The notes under the pieces are model-generated. The model was not told where the DNA came from. It saw only the letters and a list, made by a program, of their open reading frames with translations, and searched no databases. DNA of 64,000 bases. Origin: Heliocidaris tuberculata (taxonomy: Eukaryota; Echinodermata; Echinoidea; Camarodonta; Echinometridae). The DNA is taken from positions 51,692,447-51,756,446 of the forward strand of contig CM046832.1 in NCBI GenBank assembly GCA_025618425.1, given 5' to 3'. Position 1 is the first letter of the stretch, and the number at the start of each line of letters is the position of its first letter. This document shows, in pieces, positions 11,532 through 24,068 of the stretch. Position numbers and translations under genes: made by a program.

Positions 11532-14188
11532 GTGAATTTCCAATCTACTTTCATTCCCCTGGAATTTTTTTTTTTTTTTAGAGAGTAGTCCATGGATAAT
11601 TAGTATGAATCAAGCATACCTTGCAGTTCGAAGTCATCCCACGGGTATGGGAAGCCGTCATCAGGGCTAGGGTCCTTGCCTGCCTCACACTCGGCAAGTT
11701 TCTTCTCGAGCTCGTCGATGTCGCGCAGTAGAGACTCGATGTCGGCATCGTTGTTGGCTTCGAGTGAGTCAAGGTTACTGGAAATGTTGGCAATCTGTAC
11801 AAATATAAAAGCAATGAGTGTAAAAGTTTATTTTCAGGAGTATTTTTCTTCTTTGAATGGTACAGTATAAAGTTTGGAACAGGTGATAATAGACAGCTAG
11901 GTAAAGGGATCGATCATTACAAATCATATAATTTTTCGTGTTTATTAAAAATTAATCAACCAATGAATGTTCTTGTCAGATAACGTCAATTCGAAGTATT
12001 TTTGAGCACTGAAAGCTATTATGCAATGATGAAAATGAAACAGAAAATCCACAATCATCACATAAGGAATTATAGTCTATCCTTGTCAAAGCTGTCTGAA
12101 AGATAATTCGATGAGCAAATTCATGAAATGAGGCTTATTTTATGACAGAGACTGAAGATAATATGATTTTGAACATTGAAGAAATAAATTCTGTTCATAA
12201 TTAAACCAATGAATTACTGTAAGATACCAAAGATCAAATACCTGATTTAAACACTGTGTTATAATCTTACGACGGAGAGCGTAACGATTAAATTTTATCG
12301 CTATTACTATTAATTTAATACATTACAAACTACCAATTAATCCAAGTACTCTTAAATGCTTTATCCAACTTTGACTATTCATAAAAGACCCATTTTTAAA
12401 CTCACCTCTTCTCGTAGTTCGTCAATGATGGCCTGATCGGCGTCCAAGTCCTCTAGGTCGCTGATGAGCTTCTCCATGTCCTGAAGATCCTTCCTAATGA
12501 TGTCGTACTCGGGACGAGAGATGACGATCTCATTGTCGATGATGCGTTGCTTGATGGCGTTAATGTTGTCCATTTGCTCGTTCATGGCAATGATATCCTG
12601 CTCTTGTTGCAGCAGCGTTGCCCGCAGGGAATTCAACTCCTCTGCTACTTCTGATATCTGAAATAGTTACATTCAGCAAGAATTCAATTTCTCAACCTCA
12701 TTTGCTCTTCACAAATTACTGGAACTTAACATTCTTTTTATCGAAATAGCTCATTTGTTCTCGTTTTTTAAAATTCTAAAATATTAGCTTGTTTCAGGTT
12801 TATGCTAATCTTTGTAGTCATTATGCTCTACATTTTGTTGATTTCACTGTTTGAAATGAATAATATGTACCGTATACTTATACAGTGAAACCTGTCTATA
12901 AAGACCACTCAAGGGAGACAAGAAAAGCGGTCTTTATGAGCAGGTGGTCTTTATGTACAGGTTCCCTTAATACATGTTTCAATGGGAAACACTGTTCAAG
13001 GGAAACAAAAATTGTGGTCTTTATAGACAGGTGGTCCTTCTATACAGGTGGTCGCTAAAGCAAGTTTCACTGTATATACTTAACTTGTTAAAGGAAAAAT
13101 AAGAAATCTACAAGGCTGTAGTGATAGTGGTGCAGACAGCATATGTCAGAGCCTTCGTGCAACCCCAATCCTATCTTTAGAGCCCTTCACAATAATCGTA
13201 TAAAAAAAGTCTGTTTAAGTAGCAGTATCAAGTTTGCAGGAGAACTCCTGAAATAATATATCAAAGCTCTCTTTGGACGTATTTCGTCAGAACCCCTGCC
13301 TGTCGTTGGCTAACTATTCAGTTAGGAAATTATCTCTAGAACAAATACCACGTGGGCATCTACCCCTTGGACAATTTCCTATCAACGAAAAATTATATAA
13401 ATTAGAAAAAAAATTAATGTGATATTCGGGCAAGAGACGTCAACACCTCCCCCCCCCCCCCCCTTCCGGCGACATTATGCCTGATGTACGCCAATGCCAA
13501 GGAGATGCAACTCGAACATCCATGAATGCATCACTGAGAAGAAACTTTATACATGATAAAGAAAATTGATCAAAACCGTGGTATGGCCCATACTGTGAAT
13601 GAATACTAACCTCCTGTTCGAGTTGGCGAATCATCTCTTGGAACTCCTCACTGCTCACTCCAGAACCACATGTTGGGCTCACTGAAGACGATACACCGCA
13701 TGCACAGTCGCCCAAGTCTGTTATCGACGAGTTCACATGCACATACTCCTCACACTGGGGGAGATAAATGATAGGATGACGGAGACATAAAAATGTTTGT
13801 TAAACTGGATATAAATTTCATATCATGGCAGTCTTTAGCTTCAGGCATCATTAACTCAAAGAATTAAGAAGCAAATAAAGGATGGAAAGGAGAAAAGAGA
13901 GAAGGTGTGTGGGTGAACATGTTTTAGACATAATTATACGCAGATGTACGCAGCAGCGCTCACAATCTTGAAATTCCTTTCTACATGTCCTATCATACCC
14001 GAATCAAAAGAAACAATTGTAAACGAGGACATTGAAGGATTTTGAATCTCAGTTCCCCATTTACAACTGATAAATTATGAAAGAAATTTAAGAGGTACCT
14101 GCGCATCTACTTTCGGCATCCATCCAAAAAAGGCGACTATCACCAACGGAAAAATGGCGCCAGTTGAAAACAAGCGAGAATTCGTCAT
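9419..14188 (-). CDS. Amassin-like secreted olfactomedin-domain protein (gene A)
   Basis: Six exons on the minus strand: 14188-14099, 13754-13611, 12657-12406, 11794-11620, 10883-10766 and 10067-9419, all with GT-AG introns of phases 0,0,0,1,2, giving 475 residues. Residues 1-30 (exon 1) form a hydrophobic signal peptide ending VDAQ. Exon 2 is cysteine-bearing (CEEYV, CACG, TCGSG). Exons 3 and 4 (79-220) are acidic heptad-like coiled coil with a cysteine (AECE) before a Pro/Asp linker ending PWDDFELQ. Exons 5 and 6 (221-475) form the olfactomedin domain, with IDFAVDEIGLWVIY, ECFMVCGRLYC and NPRDQRLYAYNYGH. In sea urchins amassin is a coelomic-plasma protein that joins coelomocytes into clots through disulfide-linked multimers; a similar extracellular adhesive role is inferred. 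Gene B is its divergent neighbour with identical architecture. The family assignment is firm; orthology to a specific amassin is not tested. Confidence 0.85.
12883..13072. mobile_element. MITE with TA-flanked CAGTGAAAC termini
   Basis: A 190-bp non-coding element in intron 2 of gene A. It begins CAGTGAAACCTG and ends CAAGTTTCACTG, inverted ends directly flanked by TA on both sides, as expected for a Tc1/mariner-type TA target duplication. The interior repeats the word TGGTCTTTAT and its complement. Confidence 0.75.
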
Positions 14189-14639
14189 GGTTGGTGTTAA
14201 CCAAGTTAAAAAACGACAACTAAACGAAATGTAACGACGCGTCTATAGGCCGATCACAGGGGAGCAGTTCGTCTTGTCTTCCTCTCTTGTATAATGGTTT
14301 CTTCGGTGAAGTTATACATCTTATTACATATTTCACCACGTCTCGATTTTTATTCATTAATGAGAACAGGAACACCTGGTGCTAAGGAAGAAACACCCCA
14401 ATAATTATAATACCATCTTCAACCAATGCTGTTTGTGATAGGTCGAATATGTTGATATCCGCCCTTACACTTGTGCTATTGGATGACATGTTTAACCTAG
14501 ATTGGGCGTTTTTACATCAATGCGTCATTTTTCTAATTTTCTTTCTGAAGCATTGAAAAAAATGAAAACGCTTATTCAGCAATCATGAATGGTTGTTTAA
14601 CATTATTTGATAATCAGTGATGGATCAGTAATGGGGAGT

Positions 14640-15220
14640 AAGAGCATCCAGGCTGCTCAGGGGGGGGGGGCACTAACAAAAAAGGGCACTTTTAGGGGGG
14701 AAAAGGGGCACTTACAAGGGGTGAACATAAAGCGAAAATTGGCGATTTTGTGTCATTGGTATTACCCTACAGTTTAATTAATATATTATCAAGCATCATC
14801 TTCTTCATTTTTATGGTGGTTCTGCTTCAGCTTCCTCAATTAGCAGTTGTGTGTAATGATCTTAGGATTCATGTGCGAGCGAAGCGAGCGAAGAAATTTT
14901 TTCAAGACTTTTTGCTAATGCTGAAGTCCTTGGGTTATGCATTATTTGCAGCGATATAATGAAAACTATAACAGCAAATTCATTTGGGGGAAATGTCGAA
15001 TGGTCTTTTAGTACGTACATTAACCCTGTCGTTTTTCTTTAGGATTACATCGATATCAACAATATTATGCGATCTGCTTGATTTCATTATATAGGCCTAC
15101 TATAAGAGCAAGTGAGCGTAGCAAACGAGTTTGGGAGAAATTTCAGAAAATATTGCCCTTACTTGGTGTAAATTACGGTCATTCGAGCTAGCGGAATGAG
15201 AAATCCTTTGCTTGATGGAA

Positions 15221-15257
<37 letters not shown>

Positions 15258-15870
15258 GGGGGATGGGCATTGTGCCCGTCTTGCCTTCAGCTCCGCTGGC
15301 TTACATACTGTTGTAGTAAAATGGGTACATGTTACTACATAAAGCCGCACTGATTCTTTGAAGCTAGATATGACTCTTTTTGTAAGAAACAGTTGCAAAT
15401 ATAGGTAATAGGGGGCACTTATTATAAGAGGAAAGAGCGCTTATCAGGGGTGGAAAGGACGCTTATCGAGGGTGGAAAGGGGCACTTATAAGAGGTGCAA
15501 ATGGGCACTTATGAGAATAGGAATAGGGCACATATTTTTAGATAGTATAAAAATGGCACTTATCAGAAGTAAAGAGGGGGTACTTATCCGATTTTAAAAG
15601 AGGCACTTATTAGAAAGGGTAAGGAGCACCTATCAGAAGTAAAAATGCACTTATCAAAGGAAAAAAGGACACATATTAGAGAGAGAGAAAGGGCAATTAC
15701 TAGATTTGAAAAGGGGCGCTTATCAGAAGGAGAAAAATAGGCACTTATCAAAAGGGGAAATTGCACTTATTAAAAAGAAAAGGGGGGCACTTTCAGTAGT
15801 AAAAAGGGCACTTTTGGGGTACTTGAAAAATTTGGGGTACTGTGCCCCCTGCCCCCGGGTGCGCCGCCTC
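14640..15870. repeat. Composite repeat with degenerate GGGCACTTAT units and a long poly-G run
   Basis: Between 15410 and 15850 a loose 25-35-base unit recurs, built around GGGCACTTATNAGAAG plus an AAAAGG run. Related units lie at 14670-14730. The middle holds the word GCGAGCGAAGCGAGCG near 14877 and about 35 G interrupted once near 15220-15256. A related composite lies at 31800-32260, so this is a dispersed repeat. No coding capacity is seen. Confidence 0.7.
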
Positions 15871-16290
15871 TGAGGCTGCTTGTGCATGAGCAGTGAGTTT
15901 ATGTCCGTACCGCCTCCATTTTGTGCCACACCCACTTCCTAAGACAGTCCTGGGGGGAGTTTCTATGTGCAATGCGTCCCGTGTCGCTCACACCAGACTA
16001 TAATTCCATAGTCAACACCTACATATTTAAACACCTAGAGATGCAAAGGTCATGGGTTCGATCCTCGGCACGGCAATTATGTCCTTGAGAAGGCAATTTA
16101 TCTACATTGCTCTACCAAAGTGTGTATGTGTTAAAAAAGGTAAAAAACAAGTGTGCGTAAAAATCTCCCACGCTGAAACTGAACCCCCCCCCCCAAAAAA
16201 AAGATCCCGGGACATAATCATCGGGGTTCCTAGGATAATGGCTTACCAAGGACCGGAGAGCGTTCAGTTGGGGAAAAGGGCATGCCTTAA

Positions 16291-16700
16291 CCCTTTCAAG
16301 ACAATTGACCACATTTTGTGGTTTGGCTCAGTAATTTTTTATTCAGAGCTCTAAAAAATATACCAGATGCATTAGTAGAAAGAGAAAAAAAATTCTGCAC
16401 ACACTATGTCCATTTTTGTTGCATGACCATATTGCGTTTGATGTCAGGAATTTAAAAAAGGAGAACAAGCTTTAAAATCCTTAAATTGGCAACACATTGT
16501 GAGGTTTAAAATCATTGTTTTTTAACAAAATTGGCAATTTTTTCAACTTTTCAAAAATATTGGTAACCATGTATATTGTTTTCAAATACATTACAATTTA
16601 TTAGAACCGCGTAGCATGAAAAGAAAAATATTATTGTTGCCAATTTGAAGAACAAAATGTGATCAATTTAGCCTCTTAAATAATTCCTGTCCTGAAAGGG
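16291..16700. mobile_element. piggyBac-type MITE, full-length copy
   Basis: A 410-bp element bounded by TTAA on both sides (16287-16290 and 16701-16704). Its ends are CCCTTTCAAGACA and TGTCCTGAAAGGG, imperfect inverted repeats. A TTAA target with CCC-type ends is the hallmark of the piggyBac superfamily. There is no transposase frame, so it is non-autonomous. Related copies lie at about 42208-42612 and 60054-60387 in the opposite orientation. Confidence 0.85.
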
Positions 16701-16704
16701 TTAA

Positions 16705-16868
16705 CTGGGGTGGATGTTTTGAAGTCTTTGTGTGGTAAATAAGACCTGTCAGTCGTAAAAAAAAAAAAAAAAAGATCTCGATGGACTCGTAAAATCACCC
16801 TCTTATATTAGCAGATGGTTTCTTGCAGTGGCTAATCCAGCAGGGGCACAGGTTCAACAATTACCGAT

Positions 16869-16905
<37 letters not shown>

Positions 16906-17688
16906 GAAATACAAACAAACAACAAAGCAAAACAGCAACAAAAACAACAACAAACAAATATCATCTATGTCATTCAAATATGTTAAAATCCATATTAATA
17001 AACTCCCGGTAAATAATGATTATTTTATCACACGCAGTAGTCATTTACATATTATAGGCTGACATACTGCACATGGTTTATGATCTTTCTGTCCTATCCC
17101 CCCCCCCCCCCAACATCTTAACTTGCCTTTCAATTCATGTCTATATTTTTTTTTTTTATACGTCTATGTGTTTGCATCTTTTAAAATATCAAATGATTTT
17201 ATACTGACGTTTGTCTATGTGTAAAACAAAGCTCATGTTTTCGTTATTTAGCCTTTTCTTTTTTACTCCTCATTTTTAGAAAAAAGCATCTCATTTTACT
17301 TTATGTATGTTTCAATTATTTATTTATCATTTACTTATATAATGTTATCATTTCAAATGTATTTTCATCTGTAATAGGTTTTTATGTTAGCGGACCCCTA
17401 TAGAAACCAGCTTTTGCTGTTCGGGTGTTCCACCTATGAGAGGAAAAATAAATGAAAACAAAAAACCTAAAGAAACAGACAAACAATCAAAAACAGAAGA
17501 CTAAGAAAGAAAATATTCTAGATTTTAGCCCAGTTCACATGAGCGCGCATTTGTATTGAGGAATGTGTTATAGTATAACACACAGTATTTTTCAGAGGCA
17601 CATGCCCTTGTGTCACCAGGATCAGCCACTGGATGATTCAAAATCATTATGAATCTTCTTTAAGATTTGCTGGCAATGTTGAGTTTAA
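16705..17688. other. Intergenic with microsatellites, no gene seen
   Basis: Contains poly-A at about 16759-16773, a CA run at 16871-16903 followed by CAAA-rich sequence, and C and T homopolymers near 17098 and 17147. The one open frame (16823-17062) crosses the CA run and has no coding character. Confidence 0.5.
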
Positions 17689-17989
17689 TGATGTTTACGA
17701 TCACTATTTCCTCACCTAATGGCGTGAAGCCTGACAAAGTTAAAAAAATGCCACGGTAAAGTCTTGGGTAAGCCTGTACTTAATTGGTTATTTTAATTTC
17801 TGTTGTACATATCTGTCATTTCATTCACTTCAACCTGAACGACTCCACTTTCTTGAAATATGAGTATTTTAATCAACTCTCAATAATAGACTCATAAGCA
17901 AGAGTGCATTCGCACTGCACTTTGTCAGGCTTCTAATATTACTAACAATCACACCAACAGCTGAGGAAATAGTGATCGTAAACATCATC
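17689..17989. mobile_element. Foldback/MITE-like inverted repeat
   Basis: The left arm (TGATGTTTACGATCACTATT, then CTCA, then GAAGCCTGACAAAGT) recurs as its reverse complement at the right end (ACTTTGTCAGGCTTC, then AGCTGAGGAAATAGTGATCG, then TAAACATCA). The structure is about 300 bp with arms near 80 bases and a non-repeated centre. No coding frame is present. Confidence 0.7.
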
Positions 17990-18839
17990 ATATATAAATC
18001 GGATTTTAATGAACGATTGAACTAGGAGGTATATGAAATAATATCTTATAAAATGTAGCATTTTAATATCACTGTATTTGAAGTCAGTATGACCAATTTG
18101 GTAATTTGGTAATTAATGAAACATTATATTGAAGTCATTTCTGAGCGCACGTAACGTCATTCATGTCATTGACCGCGAGGCAGTACTATCTGGTAAAGAT
18201 AATAAATAAAGATTATGCCATTTACTTATCATTAATATTAACTGTCTATAATGATACGATTGTCTCGCCATATCAAAGATAGATTACCAACTGATATATT
18301 TCAAATAAAAAAGAAATTTTGTGTTAATATTTGTTCCCAGCACTGCATAAACATGTAACTCATCCAGCTGCGACAGTGACGTGCATATTCGGCTTTTTTA
18401 GTTTTCCCCATCGTCTGAAAGCATGAATTCATATGAATTTAATTAAATATTTATTCGTGATATCTTTCATTAATATAGAAATTATTTTCTCCCTCCTGTT
18501 AAAATTTTTTCGGACAAGGCTCACTTCAGAAGCCTTTTCCGTTCTAATTTTGTCAAACTTTATGTATAGTCTCCTTTATGTATATTTTCAAGTAAATGTG
18601 AAGTAAACGCAAGGTGGCACTATAGTGTTGAATCCATATCCACTGTTTTCCACTAGCTTGAAATCTATGTTTAAGTGCATCAAAATATTGTACGCAATGC
18701 TCTTTTAAAAAAATGCCCGTTGCACGTCAGTGTTTTGAGTGGTTTTTGACTTGAGAGGGACATCTTACACTATGATAAATGCAAAATGAACAGCGCAAAA
18801 GTACTGGTGCGTTGAATTACTGGCGCTTGCACTAGTTGT

Positions 18840-18990
18840 CTTCATGCAGTGGCGGATTTAGAGCGACTTTTGGAGGGCTGGCGAGACCAAAAACATACGG
18901 ATCTCCCTCCAAGCAGTTTCCGAAAGTTGACAATTCTGCATTTGTGTGCCCCCCCCCCCCCTTATAAAAAATCCTGGATCCGCCCCTGTC
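18840..18990. repeat. Dispersed repeat fragment with poly-C and 'GGATCCGCCCCTG' end
   Basis: Begins near CAGTGGCGGATTTAGAG and ends CCTGGATCCGCCCCTG after a run of 12 C. Similar words appear near 40385-40410 and 44515-44530, so it is a dispersed family. The open frames across it are not credible genes. Confidence 0.5.
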
Positions 18991-19424
18991 TTCATGGGCC
19001 TGATTAGTGTAGGTAATGACGCAGTCAAAATGACGTCTCGTGTGCAACAGGTATAAGCAACATGGCCTAGCACTACGAAGCTAATATAATGTCCTCGTGA
19101 AGCATCCTTTACAAGCCATGAAGCCGTTTGAATAAACTTTGCTTGTCTTAAATAAGTACCATCTCCAATAGACACCTTCCTATTATTTCAACAGACGAGA
19201 CGTCAGAAAAGTTTTCAACGCATCGAAAAAACTTTTCTGTGGTTGTGGGCGTAGCTTTCAATAACAAGAGAGGTCACGCGATTTAATTCACCCTGCCACA
19301 TTATGGCACAACCCAAGAATACAGGATAATACCGAAGGAAACGGGAGAAATCATAAGGGAGCTCCATTTAATTCATCATTGTTTGTCACTTGCCTGCATT
19401 CCAGACTACGGCATGGCGTAATGC

Positions 19425-19520
19425 AAGAGATGTCAGTTGGTCCAGCGGTAGCGTCTTTGCCCACAAAATACTGGCTCTGATCGGACCCAGGTTCGAAACT
19501 GAGTCACGTCTTTCGGATGG
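19425..19520 (+). mobile_element. tRNA-derived SINE head in block X
   Basis: TTGGTCCAGCGGTAGCGTCT resembles a pol III A box and GGTTCGAAACTG a B box, about 45 bases apart. The sequence does not fold as a full tRNA with matched acceptor arms, so I read it as a SINE head. The same sequence is repeated at about 20299-20394. Confidence 0.5.
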
Positions 19521-19781
19521 TGACCTTCAACATCGATTCCAGACGTGGATAATCATATTTGATGGATACACGTCTGTAAAAACCCAATTTCACACACGCA
19601 ACACTGCACAGCTGAAGTCGTATCTTGTGAGACAGCCTGAACCTGCACATGTGGGTAAAAGTTTCTCAATTGCTTACAGACTGATTATTCGGTTATCAAT
19701 GTGGTAGTCGATAGCCCTACTAACACGAGGTAATGGTAAAAACAAGCGTCTATTTTTTTTTTTCATATTGAACAACTGCAG

Positions 19782-19965
19782 CTGGCAGCGGTTGAAAAGC
19801 AACTCTTCGAGCTGAAGAAGACACAGGACGTTGAAACTCTTCTGGAGCAGATTGATGAGCTAGAAGAAGAACTCGCTCAGTGCAAGGCCAACGTGCCGAC
19901 AACTGCACCCCCAGGTTCAGGCGACGATGATTTCTTCGTACCATGGGATGATATCGGTACTCAAG
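19782..19965 (+). pseudogene. Duplicate of gene B exon 4 (orphan exon)
   Basis: This 184-base segment matches exon 4 of gene B (22681-22864) base for base as far as I can read, including the acceptor (CAACTGCAG) and donor (GGTACGG). It encodes the coiled-coil end and linker through AQCK and PWDDIGTQ. It lies 0.94 kb upstream of the gene B start codon with no exons 1-3 of its own, so it cannot make an amassin protein by itself. It could be used only if transcription started further upstream. Confidence 0.85.
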
Positions 19966-20906
19966 GTACGGCTTGTCTTTAAACAATGTGACTTAGCATT
20001 TGGCAACGTCCTTATTACATCAACTTTAAACACAGGGGCATCCCTAGACAATTTCGAATGGGGGTCGGTTGTTTAGTCAGATTTGCATATTAGCATTAGT
20101 AGTTAGTAGTTAGTGGTTGTGGGCGTAGGTTTCCATAACAAGAGAGGTCACGCGATTTAATTCACCCTGCCACATTATGGCACAACCCAAGAATACAGGA
20201 TAATACCGAAGGAAACGGGAGAAATCATAAGGGAGCTCCATTTAATTCATCATTGTTTGTCACTTGCCTGCATTCCAGACTACGGCATGGCGTAATGCAA
20301 GAGATGTCAGTTGGTCCAGCGGTAGCGTCTTTGCCCACAAAATACTGACTCTGATCGGACCCATGTTCGAAACTGAGTCACGTCTTTCGGATGGTGACCT
20401 TCAACATCGATTCCAGACGTGGATAATCATATTTGATGGATACACGTCTGTAAAAACCCAATTTCACACACGCAACACTGCACAGCTGAAGTCGTATCTT
20501 GTGAGACAGCCTGAACCTGCACATGTGGGTAAAAGTTTCTCAAGTGCTTACAGACTGATTATTCGGTTATCAATGTGGTACTGGAGAAGGGAAATTCACT
20601 GCGGTGTTGCAAATAATGTTATCATGAATGTTAGGTCATTGATTAACCAATAGTGAAGACAGATGGGATAGCCTTCCACTCTCCCAAATCCAATTTTGAA
20701 GAGGATCGGCTCATTAATCTCTACACGTCGATCAAAACTTTTAGAACCGCCTCCTTTTATGTCCTGCCCATGTCTGTGATGGAATCATATTTCATCATAA
20801 TAAAGTAAGTTTCTGACGCAGAACTTCCATAATCCCGGGATTCCTCGCTTTGAAGACTTCGAGTGGGAAGATTGAATTAGTAGCAATAATTTCGACAAGA
20901 AATAAT

Positions 20907-23900
20907 ATGGTTCACAGTCGCAAAATGGCTGTACATCTGAGAGTGATCATACTCGCAGCTTTCCTCTGCGTCTTTTCCAATATCATCATTGGTGTCACAG
21001 CCCAGGTAATTATATCAAAGGAAAATGCTAAAAGAAGTAAGATACAAGAAAAAGGCTGAAGCAGTTTCAATCACTTATTACTAATATCAGGTTGATTAAG
21101 AGGGATAATGTTTTTGTCTTCTCACTATAATTCATAACGTCGAGAAATGTTTATTTATGCTACAAGTATAACCAACAGCACACTCTATTTTTTTTCTTAT
21201 TTGAGGCAAGATAATGTTTCTCTCAGTTTTTCATGTTTCTGAACAGTTTATAGTAAAAACTCTTTACTTTCACTTGTAAAAGTCAACATGAAGGTTTATA
21301 AGAGACCCGTGTGCATATTCAGACTTTCAACATTATATTCTTTCAATTCATTCCGTTAGTGCAATGACTACTCTGTTGTTGGGTTAAGAGATGGCATCTA
21401 CAGCGAGTCGTGCATCTGCGATGTTCAAGTCTCTCCAATTCCCGGCTGTAGCAACCCGCCAAGCCAGTCGGAACTTGACCAGATGAAAGATATGCAGGAT
21501 GCGGTAAGGAAACCTACAAATTCTTTTAGATGGTCAAATGAATTGATTTGGCAAATTCTTGGATTTTAGAACTCTTTGCCCTCCATTATTATGTATAAAC
21601 ATATATAATATATACATGCATTTTTTTTATGTTCCTTCTTTGCAAGTATTTGCATACGCTTAAATTCATAACATTTGAAAAATGCAACAATGTTATTCAA
21701 TTACAGTTTATAAATCTAAAAGCCATTTACCGTAACACATCTTTGGATCTTGTTATCCTTTTTTCATAGACACATTCTACATAATAAACTACTTGAATCC
21801 ATTGGGTAAATCATAACAGAAGCACAATAAAGGAAGAACAGAAGGCAATTGTACGATCTAATTTAAACTATTCTACTATTCTAACAAGGAGAATCTGCTT
21901 AGAATACGCATCCACTGAAATTACGAAAAAAATCTATGAAGCAATTGTTTTTCATTAAAATCATTAGGCCTTTAGTGAACCTTCGATTTATGTGTTTTCT
22001 GTAGGTCAAAAATATCAGCAGTCGTGTAGACCTGGTGGAGGTGGCCGTTGAGAAAACGAGTGAAGAGATGGAAATTACCCAAGATGATCTTGACGAGATG
22101 ACAACCAAGCTAGAACGCATCGAAAGTGGTGACCTCAAAGTCAATCGACCCGAATTTGATCTCATCATAGAAGAGATTGAAAAGCTTGAACAGGTCTTGG
22201 TCTTGCTCGAAGTGGACAGAGCAAACAATCTGCAAACTGTTAACCAACTAGAAACCGAGGTAAGAACTGTCGTTGTTATTATAATTTCATTTCTTTGATT
22301 GTTGGAGCACTTTGGCATACTGGTGACGGCTCTTGGCTCTTTTTAAAATATCAACCAATGCATGACGAGAGCCCTTAAACAGAAATCGGTATTTCTGTTG
22401 TTATTTATGTTAAAACATGGACAAATTATTGCTTTGGTTTTATGTTATATTCCTGGAAGTTATTAATAGATAGATAAATAAATGCATAATGATAAGGGTC
22501 TATGCCTAAGGGTTGACGCAACGTACATAAGTGTAAAGACTACTTATTTTTTTACTTCAAGGAGATGCACGTGCGCGCCCAAAGACAATTATATAAAAAT
22601 GTGTTAGTCAATAGCCCTACTAACACGAGGTAATGGTAAAAACAAGCGTCTATTTTTTTTTTCATATTGAACAACTGCAGCTGGCAGCGGTTGAAAAGCA
22701 ACTCTTCGAGCTGAAGAAGACACAGGACGTTGAAACTCTTCTGGAGCAGATTGATGAGCTAGAAGAAGAACTCGCTCAGTGCAAGGCCAACGTGCCGACA
22801 ACTGCACCCCCAGGTTCAGGCGACGATGATTTCTTCGTACCATGGGATGATATCGGTACTCAAGGTACGGCTTGTCTTTAAACAATGTGACTTAGCATTT
22901 GGCAACGTCCTTATTACATCAACTTTAAACACAGGGGCATCCCTAGACAATTTCGAATGGGGGTCGGTTGTTTAGTCAGATTTGCATATTAGCATTAGTA
23001 AAAAAAAAAAAAGTAGCAAAAAAGGGGAGATATCGATTCATCAGTTGTTTGGTGATTTTCGACAAGGCTTAAAATAAAGGAGGAGGGGGGGGGGGTGGGG
23101 GTCACACACCCTTTAACTCTCGGATCCTTCAGAAAGTGTCGCATAAGGAGAGATAGTATAATATTTGATTAACGTTTGATATGAATCAGAAAATGGTTTC
23201 CATTTTTTCACGATTGTTTGGGCGGGAAGGATTCAGATTCACTGTGTATGCTGGAACTTATGCAATTCAGCAACACAAGTTTAGACGATAGTAGTCTTCC
23301 ATTTCCTTGTAGGCCTAAAGATAAATCTGATACCCTGCCCCCTTTCCTCTCCTGTCTTTGTGTTTCCCTGTACAAGAACAGCTACAAACTGATATGCCTC
23401 CATACCTCCTCCCCACCCCTACCACCCCTATCCTTCTTCACACAGACCCACACCCACCAACCTCCACGCGCACTAACGTACATGCCCACATACGCACAAT
23501 TCATTTAATCTCTTTTCCTTATCAAGGTTCTCTCATTTGCAATCTCTTTCTATCTTGTCTCACATTTTATGCCACTTACTACCGTAAAATTTACATGCAC
23601 TGTCACAGACTTCTGAATACGTCGATATACATGCATAATTCATCTCTTTAGGTAAAATATTATTTCCAAGTCATTACAAATGTTTTTGTTCAGGGGCAAA
23701 CGCATGTTTGTTTTGTGTCTCGTTTCAGATTCTTGTGCAGATGCGTTTTCTGTCTCATCCCCTTACACTGTGCGCACCTCGTACACCAATGGAGCTTGGA
23801 TGCGGGACCCTCTTATGGACACAGACAAGATCTGGCACTTCGATTACCATACTTCGTGAGTAACTATCGCTAAAAACTTTCGCTAAACTATCCCACTATA

Positions 23901-24014
23901 CGTAAAATGCACTAAGATCTAACTAGGGATAAGATACGAAGAACAAGAAGAACAACAACAACAGTTGGCCTATTGATATTAATAATAATGATAATGATAA
24001 TAATAATATTAATG

Positions 24015-24068
<54 letters not shown>

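Larger units (their letters stand above)
19241..20581 (+). repeat. Segmental duplication X-Y-X upstream of gene B
   Basis: Block X occurs twice in direct orientation, at 19241-19706 and 20115-20581, with only a few substitutions (for example TGGCTCTG against TGACTCTG). Between them is block Y (19707-about 20100), whose second copy is at 22605-23001 inside gene B and holds exon 4. The order fits a tandem duplication of the 5' part of gene B followed by deletion of exons 1-3 from the left copy, or a haplotype misassembly. Block X includes a tRNA-like stretch. Confidence 0.85.

Noticed and set aside
15159..15398. Proline-rich minus-strand frame
   Set aside because: Pro run comes from the poly-G tract; no other coding sign.
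19390..20653. 105- and 129-codon frames in block X
   Set aside because: They run through a tRNA-derived SINE head, are duplicated with the block, and show no domain; the open frame is incidental.
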